DNA of 64,000 bases from NCBI RefSeq assembly GCF_900109365.1, contig NZ_FNZR01000002.1, forward strand, positions 1-64,000, in the 5' to 3' direction. Positions 16,804-25,425 of the stretch are shown one piece after another (position 1 is the stretch's first letter; the number at the start of each line of letters is the position of its first letter). A program made the position numbers and the translations under genes. Below the pieces are notes generated by a model. The model ran no database searches, was not told the DNA's origin, and was given only the letters and a program-made list of their open reading frames with translations. This DNA is from Parapedobacter koreensis. GTDB taxonomy: Bacteria > Bacteroidota > Bacteroidia > Sphingobacteriales > Sphingobacteriaceae.

Positions 16804-16944
16804 TTAAATGATAAAGATGTCACACTTATCTACTGGCAGAGGGTCTTCAGCCGTGAGGCTAAACAGCTCATTCAGGTTGAAAAACGGCAGGATGTTGTCT
16901 ACAAGCAGCTGCGCAAACTCGATTAACAGTTGAATTAAGTCCAT
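16804..16944 (-). CDS. 46-aa peptide encoded just upstream of the acyltransferase
   Basis: ATG at 16944 to TAA at 16804. An amphipathic/hydrophobic N-terminal helix (MDLIQLLIEFAQLLVDNILP) is followed by FFNLNELFSL and an acidic segment with a single Cys near the C-terminus (DPLPVDKCDIFII). It ends 10 bp before the acyltransferase start, so the genes are probably co-transcribed. It could be a modified-peptide precursor, a membrane micropeptide or a leader peptide. No family is recognised. Confidence 0.5.
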   Translation of the reverse strand: MDLIQLLIEFAQLLVDNILPFFNLNELFSLTAEDPLPVDKCDIFII

Positions 16945-17306
16945 CGTTGATTCTTATTTTTTCTATGCTACATTGCCGGATTTGTCTATTGTGCAGGCCC
17001 CGGTTTCTGCCTGTTCCTTTGGCCAAAGGATATTGCCGATCGTGCCGTAAACCTGTGTAAAAAAGTCCATCCACGACGATTTTTTTCGTGAACGACACGT
17101 TTCTAACCATGAAATTGACTTTTCTCATCCTTTTTTCCTGTGGGGTGTCATCCCATGTCACTCGTTTTTGCCGTGTATCGACTACCGGAAGCAGGGATTT
17201 TGCCGCCTATCAAGTGCCCGGTATACGCCATGCCTTTGTATGTCATCCACTGTCTCTTGACGTGCATGTAATCAACGTGTAATTTTCCCACCATCAGCAC
17301 ACCGAA
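16945..17306. other. 362-bp divergent spacer
   Basis: Between the minus-strand peptide/acyltransferase genes and the plus-strand Crp/Fnr gene. Overlapping short frames on both strands lack family features. This is presumably where both divergent promoters lie; no clear TTTG/TAnnTTTG pair was identified. Confidence 0.4.
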
Positions 17307-17879
17307 ATGGAGCGATTTTTTGCATATTGGAGCCATTGGATCAACCTGAATCAGGAGACAAGGGAATACCTATCGCAGCATAGCCAGATCCGCTCCTATG
17401 CAGCGGGCAACGACTTCGTCCTTGCAGGAGAAGCGCGCCCATTCTGGTGTTTTGTACTTTCCGGATTAGTAGCAGGTTTAGAACGACTTGGCAACCATCG
17501 TTATAGCTATAACTGGTTGGCACTTCCGGGAGATTATTTCACCGGAACCATTCACTTGTTTACTCAGCGGCCGCCCTCATCCAATATTCAATTCTTGCGG
17601 GATACGCAGCTCCTCCTTATCCCTGCCCCGGCTATGCGGTTTGCGCAGCAGCATTTTTCCGGCATCAGCGAGATATTGCATGTGCTGAAACAACGACGTA
17701 TTCTGCATCAAGAAGCATTGTTGCTCCTTTTGTTGCTGGACACTAACCGCCGCTACACAACATTCCGTAAGGGTATGCATCATTTGTACGCCCTGCTCAG
17801 CGAAAAGGAACAAATTGCCTATTTACGCATGAGCCGGAGCCAATTCTTTGCAGCCAAGTCTGCTTGGAAGGAGCAGTAG
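17307..17879 (+). CDS. Crp/Fnr family transcriptional regulator
   Basis: 190 aa, the usual length. The N-terminal two thirds form the cyclic-nucleotide-binding-type beta-roll (GNDFVLAGEARPFWCFVLSG, then LALPGDYFTGTIHLFTQRPP). A helix and a C-terminal HTH (YALLSEKEQIAYLRMSRSQF) follow. This is the Bacteroidota variant in which ligand residues are poorly conserved. It precedes the small exported Cys protein by 94 bp and is divergent from the acyltransferase unit, which it may control. Confidence 0.85.
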   Translation: MERFFAYWSHWINLNQETREYLSQHSQIRSYAAGNDFVLAGEARPFWCFVLSGLVAGLERLGNHRYSYNWLALPGDYFTGTIHLFTQRPPSSNIQFLRDTQLLLIPAPAMRFAQQHFSGISEILHVLKQRRILHQEALLLLLLLDTNRRYTTFRKGMHHLYALLSEKEQIAYLRMSRSQFFAAKSAWKEQ

Positions 17880-17973
17880 AAAAAAACAGTCCGAAATCGA
17901 ACTTTATACAGTTTTTAAAGCTTCCATATTTGCTGTACAAATCATTCATTTTTTAAACTAAAGTACACGTACA

Positions 17974-18345
17974 ATGATTTCCACATTTTTGAACTGGCCC
18001 ATTGAAATTGGTGCCGCTTTACTTTTCTCTCTTTTTAGTTCAGGGAATGTAGCTGAAAAGCCCCACGAGGTAAAAGTGCCTGAGCAAGCTGTAGTGGCTA
18101 GAGCAAGCCCAACAAAAGCGAGGCTGGCGATTTATCGTTTTACACCAAACGATGCGTCAGATTGGCGAAATCCGGCTAATTGGCAACCGGGAGAGTCCTC
18201 CGATCCCTGCGGGGGAGTAGCCATCCCCTGCCAAGTAGATCTGGAGGAGGCCGGTTATCCCGATATTGAGACAATGCTTGCGAATTTTACCGACGATCAG
18301 CTTGACCAGTTTCTTAATCATGATGGTGTAGAGGCCAAAAATTAG
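17974..18345 (+). CDS. small hydrophobic-leader protein, DUF6520-like
   Basis: 123 aa with an N-terminal hydrophobic segment (about 8-24) that could be a signal anchor. The mature part has a YRFTPNDASDWRNPANWQPG segment and a C-x(6)-C pair in DPCGGVAIPCQVDL, close to the small DUF6520 proteins common in Sphingobacteriales. The C-terminus is acidic (FTDDQLDQFLNHDG). A strong terminator follows at once. Probably exported; function unknown. Confidence 0.6.
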   Translation: MISTFLNWPIEIGAALLFSLFSSGNVAEKPHEVKVPEQAVVARASPTKARLAIYRFTPNDASDWRNPANWQPGESSDPCGGVAIPCQVDLEEAGYPDIETMLANFTDDQLDQFLNHDGVEAKN

Positions 18346-18360
18346 CTAATTCAAATCATA

Positions 18361-18400
18361 CGCACCCACAACTAATAAGCATGTGGGTGCGTTTTTTATT
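18361..18400 (+). terminator. rho-independent terminator between convergent genes
   Basis: CGCACCCACA (18361-18370) pairs with TGTGGGTGCG (18382-18391), followed by TTTTTT. It lies 16 bp after the small exported protein gene and just past the stop of the convergent susD-like gene. Confidence 0.9.
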
Positions 18401-19753
18401 TTATGGGTTCTGGGGCATGCCTGTTAACTCGATTACGTCATCCGGAATCGGAAAAATAAATCGGGGCCCATTTGGTGCGAGCGTGTACACCTCGTCTCCA
18501 ATTCGCCGTTCAAAGCTGATATCGAATCCTTCCATATTCAAACGCTTTACATCAGGCCATCGGATTGCCCGCATTAGCAGTTCCTTTCTCCGCTCTGTTA
18601 AAACGGTGGCTAATATGGTATCTTGGCTATCATCGATTAAAGGGATAAACTTCTCATCACTCCACCGTTTGGCAAGCAACGTGTTCAAATCAGCAAGCGC
18701 CATCTCAAGATTACCTAACCTGGCATGGCACTCTGCCCGCATAAGGTATACTTCATCTACGGCGATACCTGAAAACAAATTGTTGCTTGCCGAATAATAA
18801 CTTCCCTTGAACCCGCTTGAACCATCAACATTGACACGAAAAAAAATACGCTTCCGTAGATCCCCTTCTTGATAGCTGTCAAGCAATATACTGTCTATTT
18901 TTGCCCTATTATTTGCCAGCGGCGTTGCGTACGTGATGGACTGATAGATAATTTCGTCGTTGAATTCGGGGATCGGGAAATTTGCGTTGCTATCCAATGT
19001 GTTATAGTCTATCAGGTCGCTTTTCAGCTTTAAGCAAGCATCTGCGTAATACAAGCATTTCTCGTAATCCCGCATAAAAAGATACATTCTTGCCAGTAAG
19101 GCCATTGCCGCAGGCTTTGATGCTCGGTAAACGTGTAACGGCGTATTAGGGAGTACCTCGGTCGCCGCTACTAAATCTTCGGTTATCTGTGTATAAGTGT
19201 CTTTTAAAGACGCTCGCTCGGATTGGATATTGAAATCAGAAGATAGCCTGATAGGTATTCCGAGATCGGTTGCTGCCGTTGAGCTGTCGTAGGATTTGGA
19301 AAATAAGAGTGCTACCGAAAGAAACGACCTTGCTCTCAGGAAAAGTGCTTGGCCCCGGATATGATCCCAATCTGGCGGATTGGTCTGCCCTTTGCCTATC
19401 CGGTCCAGTGTCTCCAAAACGACATTGGCGTAATATACATTGCGATACGGCCAAAACCAATCATTTGAAAGCGAAGGATATATCCCTTCTTTCTCCCAAA
19501 GGTATCGCCGCCTATCCCGTTCATCGGACAAAGCGGACCAATCAGTGTCCGCCAGGTAATAATCGTCCGAACTCACCTCACCGATATAAGGATCCCAGTG
19601 CACATTACTGTAATTATCCAAGAGTGCCTGTAAATCTGCCAACGTCTCAGGAATTACTAATTGTTTATCCGGCTTCACATCCAAATAGGAGTTGCAGCGG
19701 CAAAACAGCAGAGCGCATGCTGCCAAACACAGGAACAAATTTTTTATTTTCAT
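18401..19753 (-). CDS. RagB/SusD family outer-membrane lipoprotein
   Basis: 450 aa from the ATG at 19753. The lipoprotein signal (CLAACALLFCRCNSYLDVKP) has the C-N-S-YLDVKP context typical of SusD lipoproteins. The body shows the TPR-like SusD fold motifs (LFLRARSFLSVALLFSK, KPAAMALLARMYLFMRDYEK) and a C-terminal block (EVYLMRAECHARLGNLEMAL, ERRKELLMRAIRWPDVKRLN). It caps the TonB-dependent channel encoded 23 bp upstream and captures substrate at the cell surface. Nothing in the locus names the substrate; there is no glycosidase nearby. Confidence 0.93.
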   Translation of the reverse strand: MKIKNLFLCLAACALLFCRCNSYLDVKPDKQLVIPETLADLQALLDNYSNVHWDPYIGEVSSDDYYLADTDWSALSDERDRRRYLWEKEGIYPSLSNDWFWPYRNVYYANVVLETLDRIGKGQTNPPDWDHIRGQALFLRARSFLSVALLFSKSYDSSTAATDLGIPIRLSSDFNIQSERASLKDTYTQITEDLVAATEVLPNTPLHVYRASKPAAMALLARMYLFMRDYEKCLYYADACLKLKSDLIDYNTLDSNANFPIPEFNDEIIYQSITYATPLANNRAKIDSILLDSYQEGDLRKRIFFRVNVDGSSGFKGSYYSASNNLFSGIAVDEVYLMRAECHARLGNLEMALADLNTLLAKRWSDEKFIPLIDDSQDTILATVLTERRKELLMRAIRWPDVKRLNMEGFDISFERRIGDEVYTLAPNGPRFIFPIPDDVIELTGMPQNP

Positions 19754-19776
19754 AGCAATTATCTTTATGGTTTTGG

Positions 19777-22700
19777 TTAAAAGGAAATCTGAACGCCAAG
19801 CGCACAATTAAAGGAAGGTGGCAAACCATATGGCCCATAAGCGGGGTCGACACCGTCGTCATTGGCCGCCCATATAATACCCAAATTGTTCATATTCAAA
19901 TACGCCTTTGCTTGCTTGACAGGTAGCCATCGATGACTGCTCTTCATAAAGTCGTAAGCAATGTTGATATATTGCAAGCGGATGTGGTCGCCTCTTGCCA
20001 CTTTAATTTCTGAATTGAGGTAGAATGTGGTGCGATAGCCATTATTGGGATAGACCATCGAAGGGACGTCTGTGACCTGTTCATCTCCCGGCTTTTGCCA
20101 TCTGTCCACAAATTCTTCATGATAACCGTAGGGGCTCATGTTGAACAAGCCGCTGTAGCTTATTCCTTCGTTTTTGAAGTAATAGCCCATTTTGTAAATC
20201 AACCTGACGGATAAGGAAAGGTTCTTCCATGAAAACGAATTGCCCAAAGAGCCGAAAACGGTAGGGACGGAAGAACCATGATAAACGATGTCACTCAATT
20301 GGGTGCCTGCACCGGTAATCAAGTTATATTCTTTGCTTGGGTTTCCACCCACGAAGCCGACAGGATCTCCCGTTTCCGGATCAAGACCGCCCCACTTGTA
20401 GGAAAACATGGCGAAAATGGGATAGCCCTCAATCCTTATCATGGATGGCGTAGATCCTCCCACAAAGACGCTTCCCTGTGGTGCCGAAGCGCGGTAATAC
20501 GAAAGGACTTCATCGTTATAGTAGCTAAGGCTTAGATTGCTGCGCCAGCTGAAATGTTCAGCGGCTATATTTGCGGAGTTCAAATCGACATCCATACCTT
20601 TTCCTTTCAGGGAGGCAACATTTTTGGTGATGGTACTGGCGGTGCCGGTCGTTACATCCATAGGAGCAGGGCCAAAAAGATCGATGCCTTTTTTTAAATA
20701 AACCTCAATACTGCCGGTAAGACGGTTGCCGCGGCTGTTGAAATCGACCCCCATATTCGTCATCCTTACTTGCTCCCACCGGAGCGCTGGATTGGCGTGC
20801 TGGGATATGGAGGCTATCGCGCGCTGTATATACGGCGATTGCTGCGACAGGTAGTTGAATGTGGTTACCGCGCTTCTGCTCATATCTACATTTCCGCTAA
20901 GTCCATGAGTCATCCTAAGCTTCAAGCCAGGAAGTATGCCGGATCGGTAGAACGGCTCATTACTAATGTTCCACCCCGCGCCAACGGACCAAAGGACATT
21001 CCATTTATCGTTGGTACCGACCCCGAATAGATTGGATGCGTCTCGCCTTCCGCTTAGGGTAAGCAAATATCGGCGGTCATACGCATATACCGCATTGGCA
21101 AACACGGAGACAAAACGGTTCATCAGGCCGGTATGGAGCTCATTGTTAGGAATAAAGGAGTTGCTTCCCGTTATAAAGTGCGGGAAACGATTTACATAAT
21201 CCACATTTCCGAAATTCAACGTTTCGACATCGTAACCATAGGTTCTACCCCGGTTTCCTACGGTAGCTGAACTTCGCAATTCAGTCCCTACCAGTGAAGT
21301 AATATTATGGCGGCGCCAATTCTTATCGACATTGATCTGTCCCCGTATATTGTGTACCGTGAGCCGAGTACGTGTCAAATCCATAATGGCCCCTTTAGGG
21401 ATATGATAAGCCACTTCGCCTGTTACCGCTGAAATTTGGCTGAACCTGTTTACCAAGTCGCGTGCAACGTAGCTTTGCTCGTCATACAACGTCTCACCAT
21501 CGGTGTCCTGCGCCTGATACTGGTATTTCAGATCGACGTTAATCCATTCAGCAGGTGCGTAGTTCGCTCCGGCGCTGATAACTGCACTACTTACTTTAGC
21601 CGTTGACCGGGAATAGCTATCCTCCAGCAATGGATAATAGTTCCAATCCAATAGTTTCCCGCCTCCAATGGTATCCAACAGGGGCTGCCTAAAGTCCTTC
21701 ATAGCTGGCAAGGCGTTACCGGCTTCGTCTGCGAGCATAGTATAAGGCAACTGGCCAGTGGGCGCATAGGGCCGATTGCCGCTGACAGTTCGGCTTTGTG
21801 TATAGTGAATGTCTGCATCTAGCCTGAGCTTGTCCACCGGAGAATAGCTGTTTCGGAAATTGAAGTTAAGCCGTTGGTAGCGGCCATCCAGATTATCCCT
21901 GTTGCGATCATACCCCGCAGAAAGGTAATGGGACCAACGTTCCGTGCCCCCGGTCACTGACAAGGCATATTGTTGGTTGATCCCAGTTTGGTACATATAC
22001 TTCCGATATTCATCCCGTATGTTTCCCTGTGCCAAATCTTCGAGGAGCAAATCCGCTTGCCACTCATCAAGCTGGCCATTGAGCCTCCTGAACATGACCT
22101 CGTACGCCGGTGAAAAAGCCGGTCGGCTTAGTGCAGCTGTATCCGCAAACCGATATCTGTTGGAAAAAAGGAAGCGCTCGGCCTCAATGTATGACCGGCT
22201 ATCCATCAACGGGTAGTAGCCGAGGTCTGGTATACTATTTACCGTGGTGTTGGTGTTAAACGAAATGGCTAGCGGCTCTCCCAACCGTCCGTTTTTGGTC
22301 GTAATCACAATGACACCATTGCCAGCACGGGCACCCCATATGGAGGATGCCGCCGCGTCTTTGAGCACTGTGATGTTTTCGACGTCATTTGGGTTGATAT
22401 TGCCGATATCGCCTTCGTAGGGAAAGTTGTCTACGATAATCAGTGGATCCCTTAATCCCCCGGTGGACAGCGTGCTGAGGCCACGGATGCGTATACCCAT
22501 ATCCGAGCCACCCAACGTAGTAGTCCGCGAGACATCCAATCCGTTTGCGACTGCCTCCAACCGGCTGAGCACATCCGTGCTGATCTGCTCATTGAACGTT
22601 TTATTATCAATGATATTGAATGATCCCGTGATGCGCTCTTTGGGAAGGGATTGATACCCTGTGGATACCTGTACTTCATCCAACAGGTACATGCTTGTCT

Positions 22701-22986
22701 TTAAAACGATATTCAAAAATCCGGAAGGCTGTTTGCCGATGTCGATTTCTTCAGTATGGTACCCCATCAGTGACACGACCAACGCAGCATCGCGGTCGGC
22801 GACCGTCATACTGAAATTCCCGAGTGTATCGGTATAAACTACATTCCGCCTATTCTTCTCAATTATCATCACATCGGGCATGCCCTCGCCATTTTCGTTT
22901 TGTACGATGCCTTTAATAGCCGTTTGGGCTACAGTAAACACTGGGAGTAAGCACATCGCTAATATTGCAATTGCGATTCGTTTCAT
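19777..22986 (-). CDS. SusC/RagA family TonB-linked outer-membrane protein
   Basis: 1069 aa. Signal peptide 1-20, then a carboxypeptidase-regulatory-like domain (about 22-105, KGIVQNENGEGMPDVMI) and a plug (about 110-235, with NDVENITVLKDAAASSIWGA and NGVIVITTK). A long beta-barrel follows, ending in the aromatic CALGVQISF. Together with the SusD protein it imports an oligomeric nutrient using TonB energy. The gene lies 33 bp after the TlpA-like gene, which is probably the head of the operon. Confidence 0.95.
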   Translation of the reverse strand: MKRIAIAILAMCLLPVFTVAQTAIKGIVQNENGEGMPDVMIIEKNRRNVVYTDTLGNFSMTVADRDAALVVSLMGYHTEEIDIGKQPSGFLNIVLKTSMYLLDEVQVSTGYQSLPKERITGSFNIIDNKTFNEQISTDVLSRLEAVANGLDVSRTTTLGGSDMGIRIRGLSTLSTGGLRDPLIIVDNFPYEGDIGNINPNDVENITVLKDAAASSIWGARAGNGVIVITTKNGRLGEPLAISFNTNTTVNSIPDLGYYPLMDSRSYIEAERFLFSNRYRFADTAALSRPAFSPAYEVMFRRLNGQLDEWQADLLLEDLAQGNIRDEYRKYMYQTGINQQYALSVTGGTERWSHYLSAGYDRNRDNLDGRYQRLNFNFRNSYSPVDKLRLDADIHYTQSRTVSGNRPYAPTGQLPYTMLADEAGNALPAMKDFRQPLLDTIGGGKLLDWNYYPLLEDSYSRSTAKVSSAVISAGANYAPAEWINVDLKYQYQAQDTDGETLYDEQSYVARDLVNRFSQISAVTGEVAYHIPKGAIMDLTRTRLTVHNIRGQINVDKNWRRHNITSLVGTELRSSATVGNRGRTYGYDVETLNFGNVDYVNRFPHFITGSNSFIPNNELHTGLMNRFVSVFANAVYAYDRRYLLTLSGRRDASNLFGVGTNDKWNVLWSVGAGWNISNEPFYRSGILPGLKLRMTHGLSGNVDMSRSAVTTFNYLSQQSPYIQRAIASISQHANPALRWEQVRMTNMGVDFNSRGNRLTGSIEVYLKKGIDLFGPAPMDVTTGTASTITKNVASLKGKGMDVDLNSANIAAEHFSWRSNLSLSYYNDEVLSYYRASAPQGSVFVGGSTPSMIRIEGYPIFAMFSYKWGGLDPETGDPVGFVGGNPSKEYNLITGAGTQLSDIVYHGSSVPTVFGSLGNSFSWKNLSLSVRLIYKMGYYFKNEGISYSGLFNMSPYGYHEEFVDRWQKPGDEQVTDVPSMVYPNNGYRTTFYLNSEIKVARGDHIRLQYINIAYDFMKSSHRWLPVKQAKAYLNMNNLGIIWAANDDGVDPAYGPYGLPPSFNCALGVQISF

Positions 22987-23019
22987 TTTGTCGATTAGTA
23001 AAAGGTTGTAAGTAAGTGG

Positions 23020-24447
23020 TTATGCCTTGGTAAGTATCATGAACTCAAGCTCCCTTTCGGCCACTTCAAGGAATAAGCCATGAGCTTCCAAAGCGTGTTT
23101 CAAATCCTGAAGGCTACCGCCTTGCTTTAGCCAGATGGTCGCGGGCGTATCGATGCCTGTTTCATCCAAGACGATTCGGCCATTCAATGAAGGCTCCTTT
23201 TCAAGTATATGGGCCAGAAGCCCGAAGGATTGATTTTGCAACACGGGTCTTTCTTCGCCTACAGCGCCTACGGGCTTAAGAGGTGCATCGGGGGTCATCG
23301 ATTTGAGTACGTAACAAATTACCTTGCGCATTTCAATGATGCCATGGAAACCGCTGCACGTATTCAGATCGATAAGCATCCGGTGATATAGCGAATCGGC
23401 ATTTTCTATTGCGGTGGCAAATTCATACGAACACAGTTTTGCCGGGTCGGACACCACACGGCCACGGTTGACTATGGCTATCTCTGGGTACTTTGCGGTG
23501 TCCGCAGCTATCACGACCTGCTGATCGGAGAAGCGGGAGCCTAAAATCTTCTCCGCGATGCCGTAGTAAAGCGCCCCTATCGTCACGTTGAATGACGAGC
23601 GACCTACGACCGTATTCCCCCGTTTCCTAAGCCTGCTTCCCGAGGGAAGGCTGGGTATATAGCCGTGTACCAACGTGGAAAGCTTCCGTAAGCTTGCCGA
23701 CTTCGGGAATTTATCAATGCCCGAAACCAATGGTTCATCGGGGTCAATGTAGGTCTTAAGCGCATAGTCCGGCTGCTCATTCCGCAGCACTTTGGCCACA
23801 TTACCGGCAGTCACGTCATTGCCGGCCGTGGTAGCAACTACCCTGCCCTGTGGGTCTATCCATGCGTAGTGGGGCACTACGTTATGGGGGAATGCTTCGA
23901 TAAGCGGCTCCGCCTCGACAATCGACGGCAGTCCGAGGGGCTTTAGTGTTTTGTGATTTTTAAGCGCCTGCTCCGTGGCCTCGGGCTTGCTCCATGAAAC
24001 GGGCAGTACGATCATGGAGTCTGCAAACTGCTGCTGCACGTGATGTACCTCCGGCATGGCGCTGATGCATGTACTGCAAAAGGTACCCCAGAAATCAAGG
24101 ATAATCAGCTTATCCTTATAATCGCTAAGGGTAATCGTCTCCTTCCCTTCGGGATGGTTCACCACATGCAGGGGCAGGTGCCAGAGAGATTCGGGGATGG
24201 TGTCCCCGATTTGCAGGGGGGTAATTTCTGTAGACAGCGTATCTGCGGGCGCGTCCTGAAACTGGTATCCATGTGCGTTTGAACTGACGCTTATCAGCAG
24301 CAAAAGCGCCAATATCCCAATTGCGCGGCCCCGCCCGGGGAGGGCGAAGGCCTGCGCATGGGTCTGCACACATAGTTTCTTGACTGACTTTCGTTTGTGT
24401 TTTCGGAATAAGGCATAGCTATCCCCTAAGCGTAATTTTTGCTTCAT
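23020..24447 (-). CDS. TlpA-like thioredoxin protein with C-terminal DUF3738-like domain
   Basis: 475 aa. A basic N-terminus and one hydrophobic segment (about 42-58, GILALLLLISVSSNAHG) suggest export. Residues about 85-215 are a TlpA/AhpC-TSA thioredoxin fold with the redox motif FWGTFCSTC. The C-terminal half (about 275-475) ends in the pattern of the TIGR03435/DUF3738 family (NGRIVLDETGIDTPATIWLK, LKHALEAHGLFLEVAERELE). This fusion is typical of Bacteroidota SusC/D-associated loci. It may handle disulfides or folding in the envelope for the co-transcribed transporter. Confidence 0.8.
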   Translation of the reverse strand: MKQKLRLGDSYALFRKHKRKSVKKLCVQTHAQAFALPGRGRAIGILALLLLISVSSNAHGYQFQDAPADTLSTEITPLQIGDTIPESLWHLPLHVVNHPEGKETITLSDYKDKLIILDFWGTFCSTCISAMPEVHHVQQQFADSMIVLPVSWSKPEATEQALKNHKTLKPLGLPSIVEAEPLIEAFPHNVVPHYAWIDPQGRVVATTAGNDVTAGNVAKVLRNEQPDYALKTYIDPDEPLVSGIDKFPKSASLRKLSTLVHGYIPSLPSGSRLRKRGNTVVGRSSFNVTIGALYYGIAEKILGSRFSDQQVVIAADTAKYPEIAIVNRGRVVSDPAKLCSYEFATAIENADSLYHRMLIDLNTCSGFHGIIEMRKVICYVLKSMTPDAPLKPVGAVGEERPVLQNQSFGLLAHILEKEPSLNGRIVLDETGIDTPATIWLKQGGSLQDLKHALEAHGLFLEVAERELEFMILTKA

Positions 24448-25050
24448 TTTGTTTGATTTTAGGTGTATGAAAATGACTTAATTCTGGTTTCTACCTAAAA
24501 TCAGACAGGGTTTTTCGCTATACTTTTAAACAAATTAGACGTAGAAATCTCCCACGTTTTGGATACCAAATAACCATCCTCCCTCCTATCTTGGATAGGC
24601 TGGATGGGCTTAGATGCGACGGTTCTTTTTTTTAGTTTCACTACTCGTTATGGTTAGTAACGAGTCTTTATATGGTGAGCATCCAATAAATGTGGGGCTG
24701 CACACCGCGGCTACACTAAAGTTTCTCACGCCTTACGTAACGCGGATTTACAGCAGCCCCACATCTATCTTGATACGCAAAGATACATATTCAAGTATAG
24801 ACATGGGTATTAAACTGCTGCCTTGCGTTACGGCGTGAGAATGTGTAGCCGCAAGACTCTTGTTATTACCTTGATCTAATCGTTAAACATATCACAAGCA
24901 AAGATATATTTATTTATGACCAATACATAATATTTTATGATTAAATCATAAAATATTATAGTTTAATCACAATAATATACTCATTCACAGTTATTTGCGA
25001 TTTGCATATGTTTCTAAAGAAGCATAGTTTTAGGGTCATTTTGAGAGAAA
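24448..25050. other. 603-bp spacer, structured, no convincing gene
   Basis: Contains two interleaved inverted repeats (24691-24852) and then a very AT-rich stretch (24880-25020). A 74-codon plus frame at 24614-24838 overlaps the inverted repeats and shows no family features, so it was not accepted. Confidence 0.5.
24691..24852. repeat. two interleaved inverted repeats (pseudoknot-like order)
   Basis: TGTGGGGCTGC (24691-24701) is a perfect reverse complement of 24753-24763. A longer imperfect arm, GCGGCTACAC...TTCTCACGCC...GTAACGC (24707-24743), is complementary to 24825-24852. The arms alternate A-B-A'-B' instead of nesting. Confidence 0.75.
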
Positions 25051-25323
25051 ATGGCTAAAAAAGAAAAGAAAGAACCCATATATCGAATTGGAGCAATCTT
25101 GGCAGAACAAGGTGTAAAAAAGGAAGTTTTTGCTGGACTTGTAGGAGTGAACAGTGGAACTGTATCAGAGTGGATAAATCATAAAGGCTACCCAGAAGCT
25201 TCCAGATTACCGAAAATAGCGGAAGTATTAAATGTGAATAGGCAGCTTCTGCTCATCGAAACTAAACCAAAAGAAGGCAAGTCACCAGCCCAAATTAAAA
25301 CCGAGGAAAAAGAAACAAGATAA
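25051..25323 (+). CDS. XRE family HTH protein
   Basis: 90 aa. A lambda-repressor-like HTH covers residues about 10-65 (IGAILAEQGVKKEVFAGLVG, then SGTVSEWINHKGYPEASRLP). The tail is highly charged (KPKEGKSPAQIKTEEKE). Composition is AT-rich like the surrounding island. Such short XRE proteins often regulate adjacent defence or toxin genes, but its nearest neighbour, the Rpn nuclease, is convergent, so its target is unclear. Confidence 0.85.
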   Translation: MAKKEKKEPIYRIGAILAEQGVKKEVFAGLVGVNSGTVSEWINHKGYPEASRLPKIAEVLNVNRQLLLIETKPKEGKSPAQIKTEEKETR

Positions 25324-25359
25324 TCGGGTTCGATCACTATGGAGGTGAATTATACCCTT

Positions 25360-25396
25360 ACAACAAAAGCCTTCCGGTATTTGGCGGAAGGCTTGA
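25360..25396 (-). terminator. bidirectional hairpin terminator
   Basis: AAGCCTTCC (25367-25375) pairs with GGAAGGCTT (25386-25394). The T-rich run (TTTTGTTGT) is on the minus strand, serving the Rpn-like gene. It may also stop the XRE transcript. Confidence 0.8.
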
Positions 25397-25425
25397 TATA
25401 ATTACAACGATAGCCTAAGCTACCA

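Noticed and set aside
17088-17282. 64-codon plus frame upstream of the Crp/Fnr gene
   Set aside because: Lies in the divergent spacer, with no family match and no supporting start signal; competes with minus-strand frames.
24614-24838. 74-codon plus frame with a hydrophobic start
   Set aside because: Overlaps the interleaved inverted repeats, has no family resemblance, and only its first codons look like a signal peptide.
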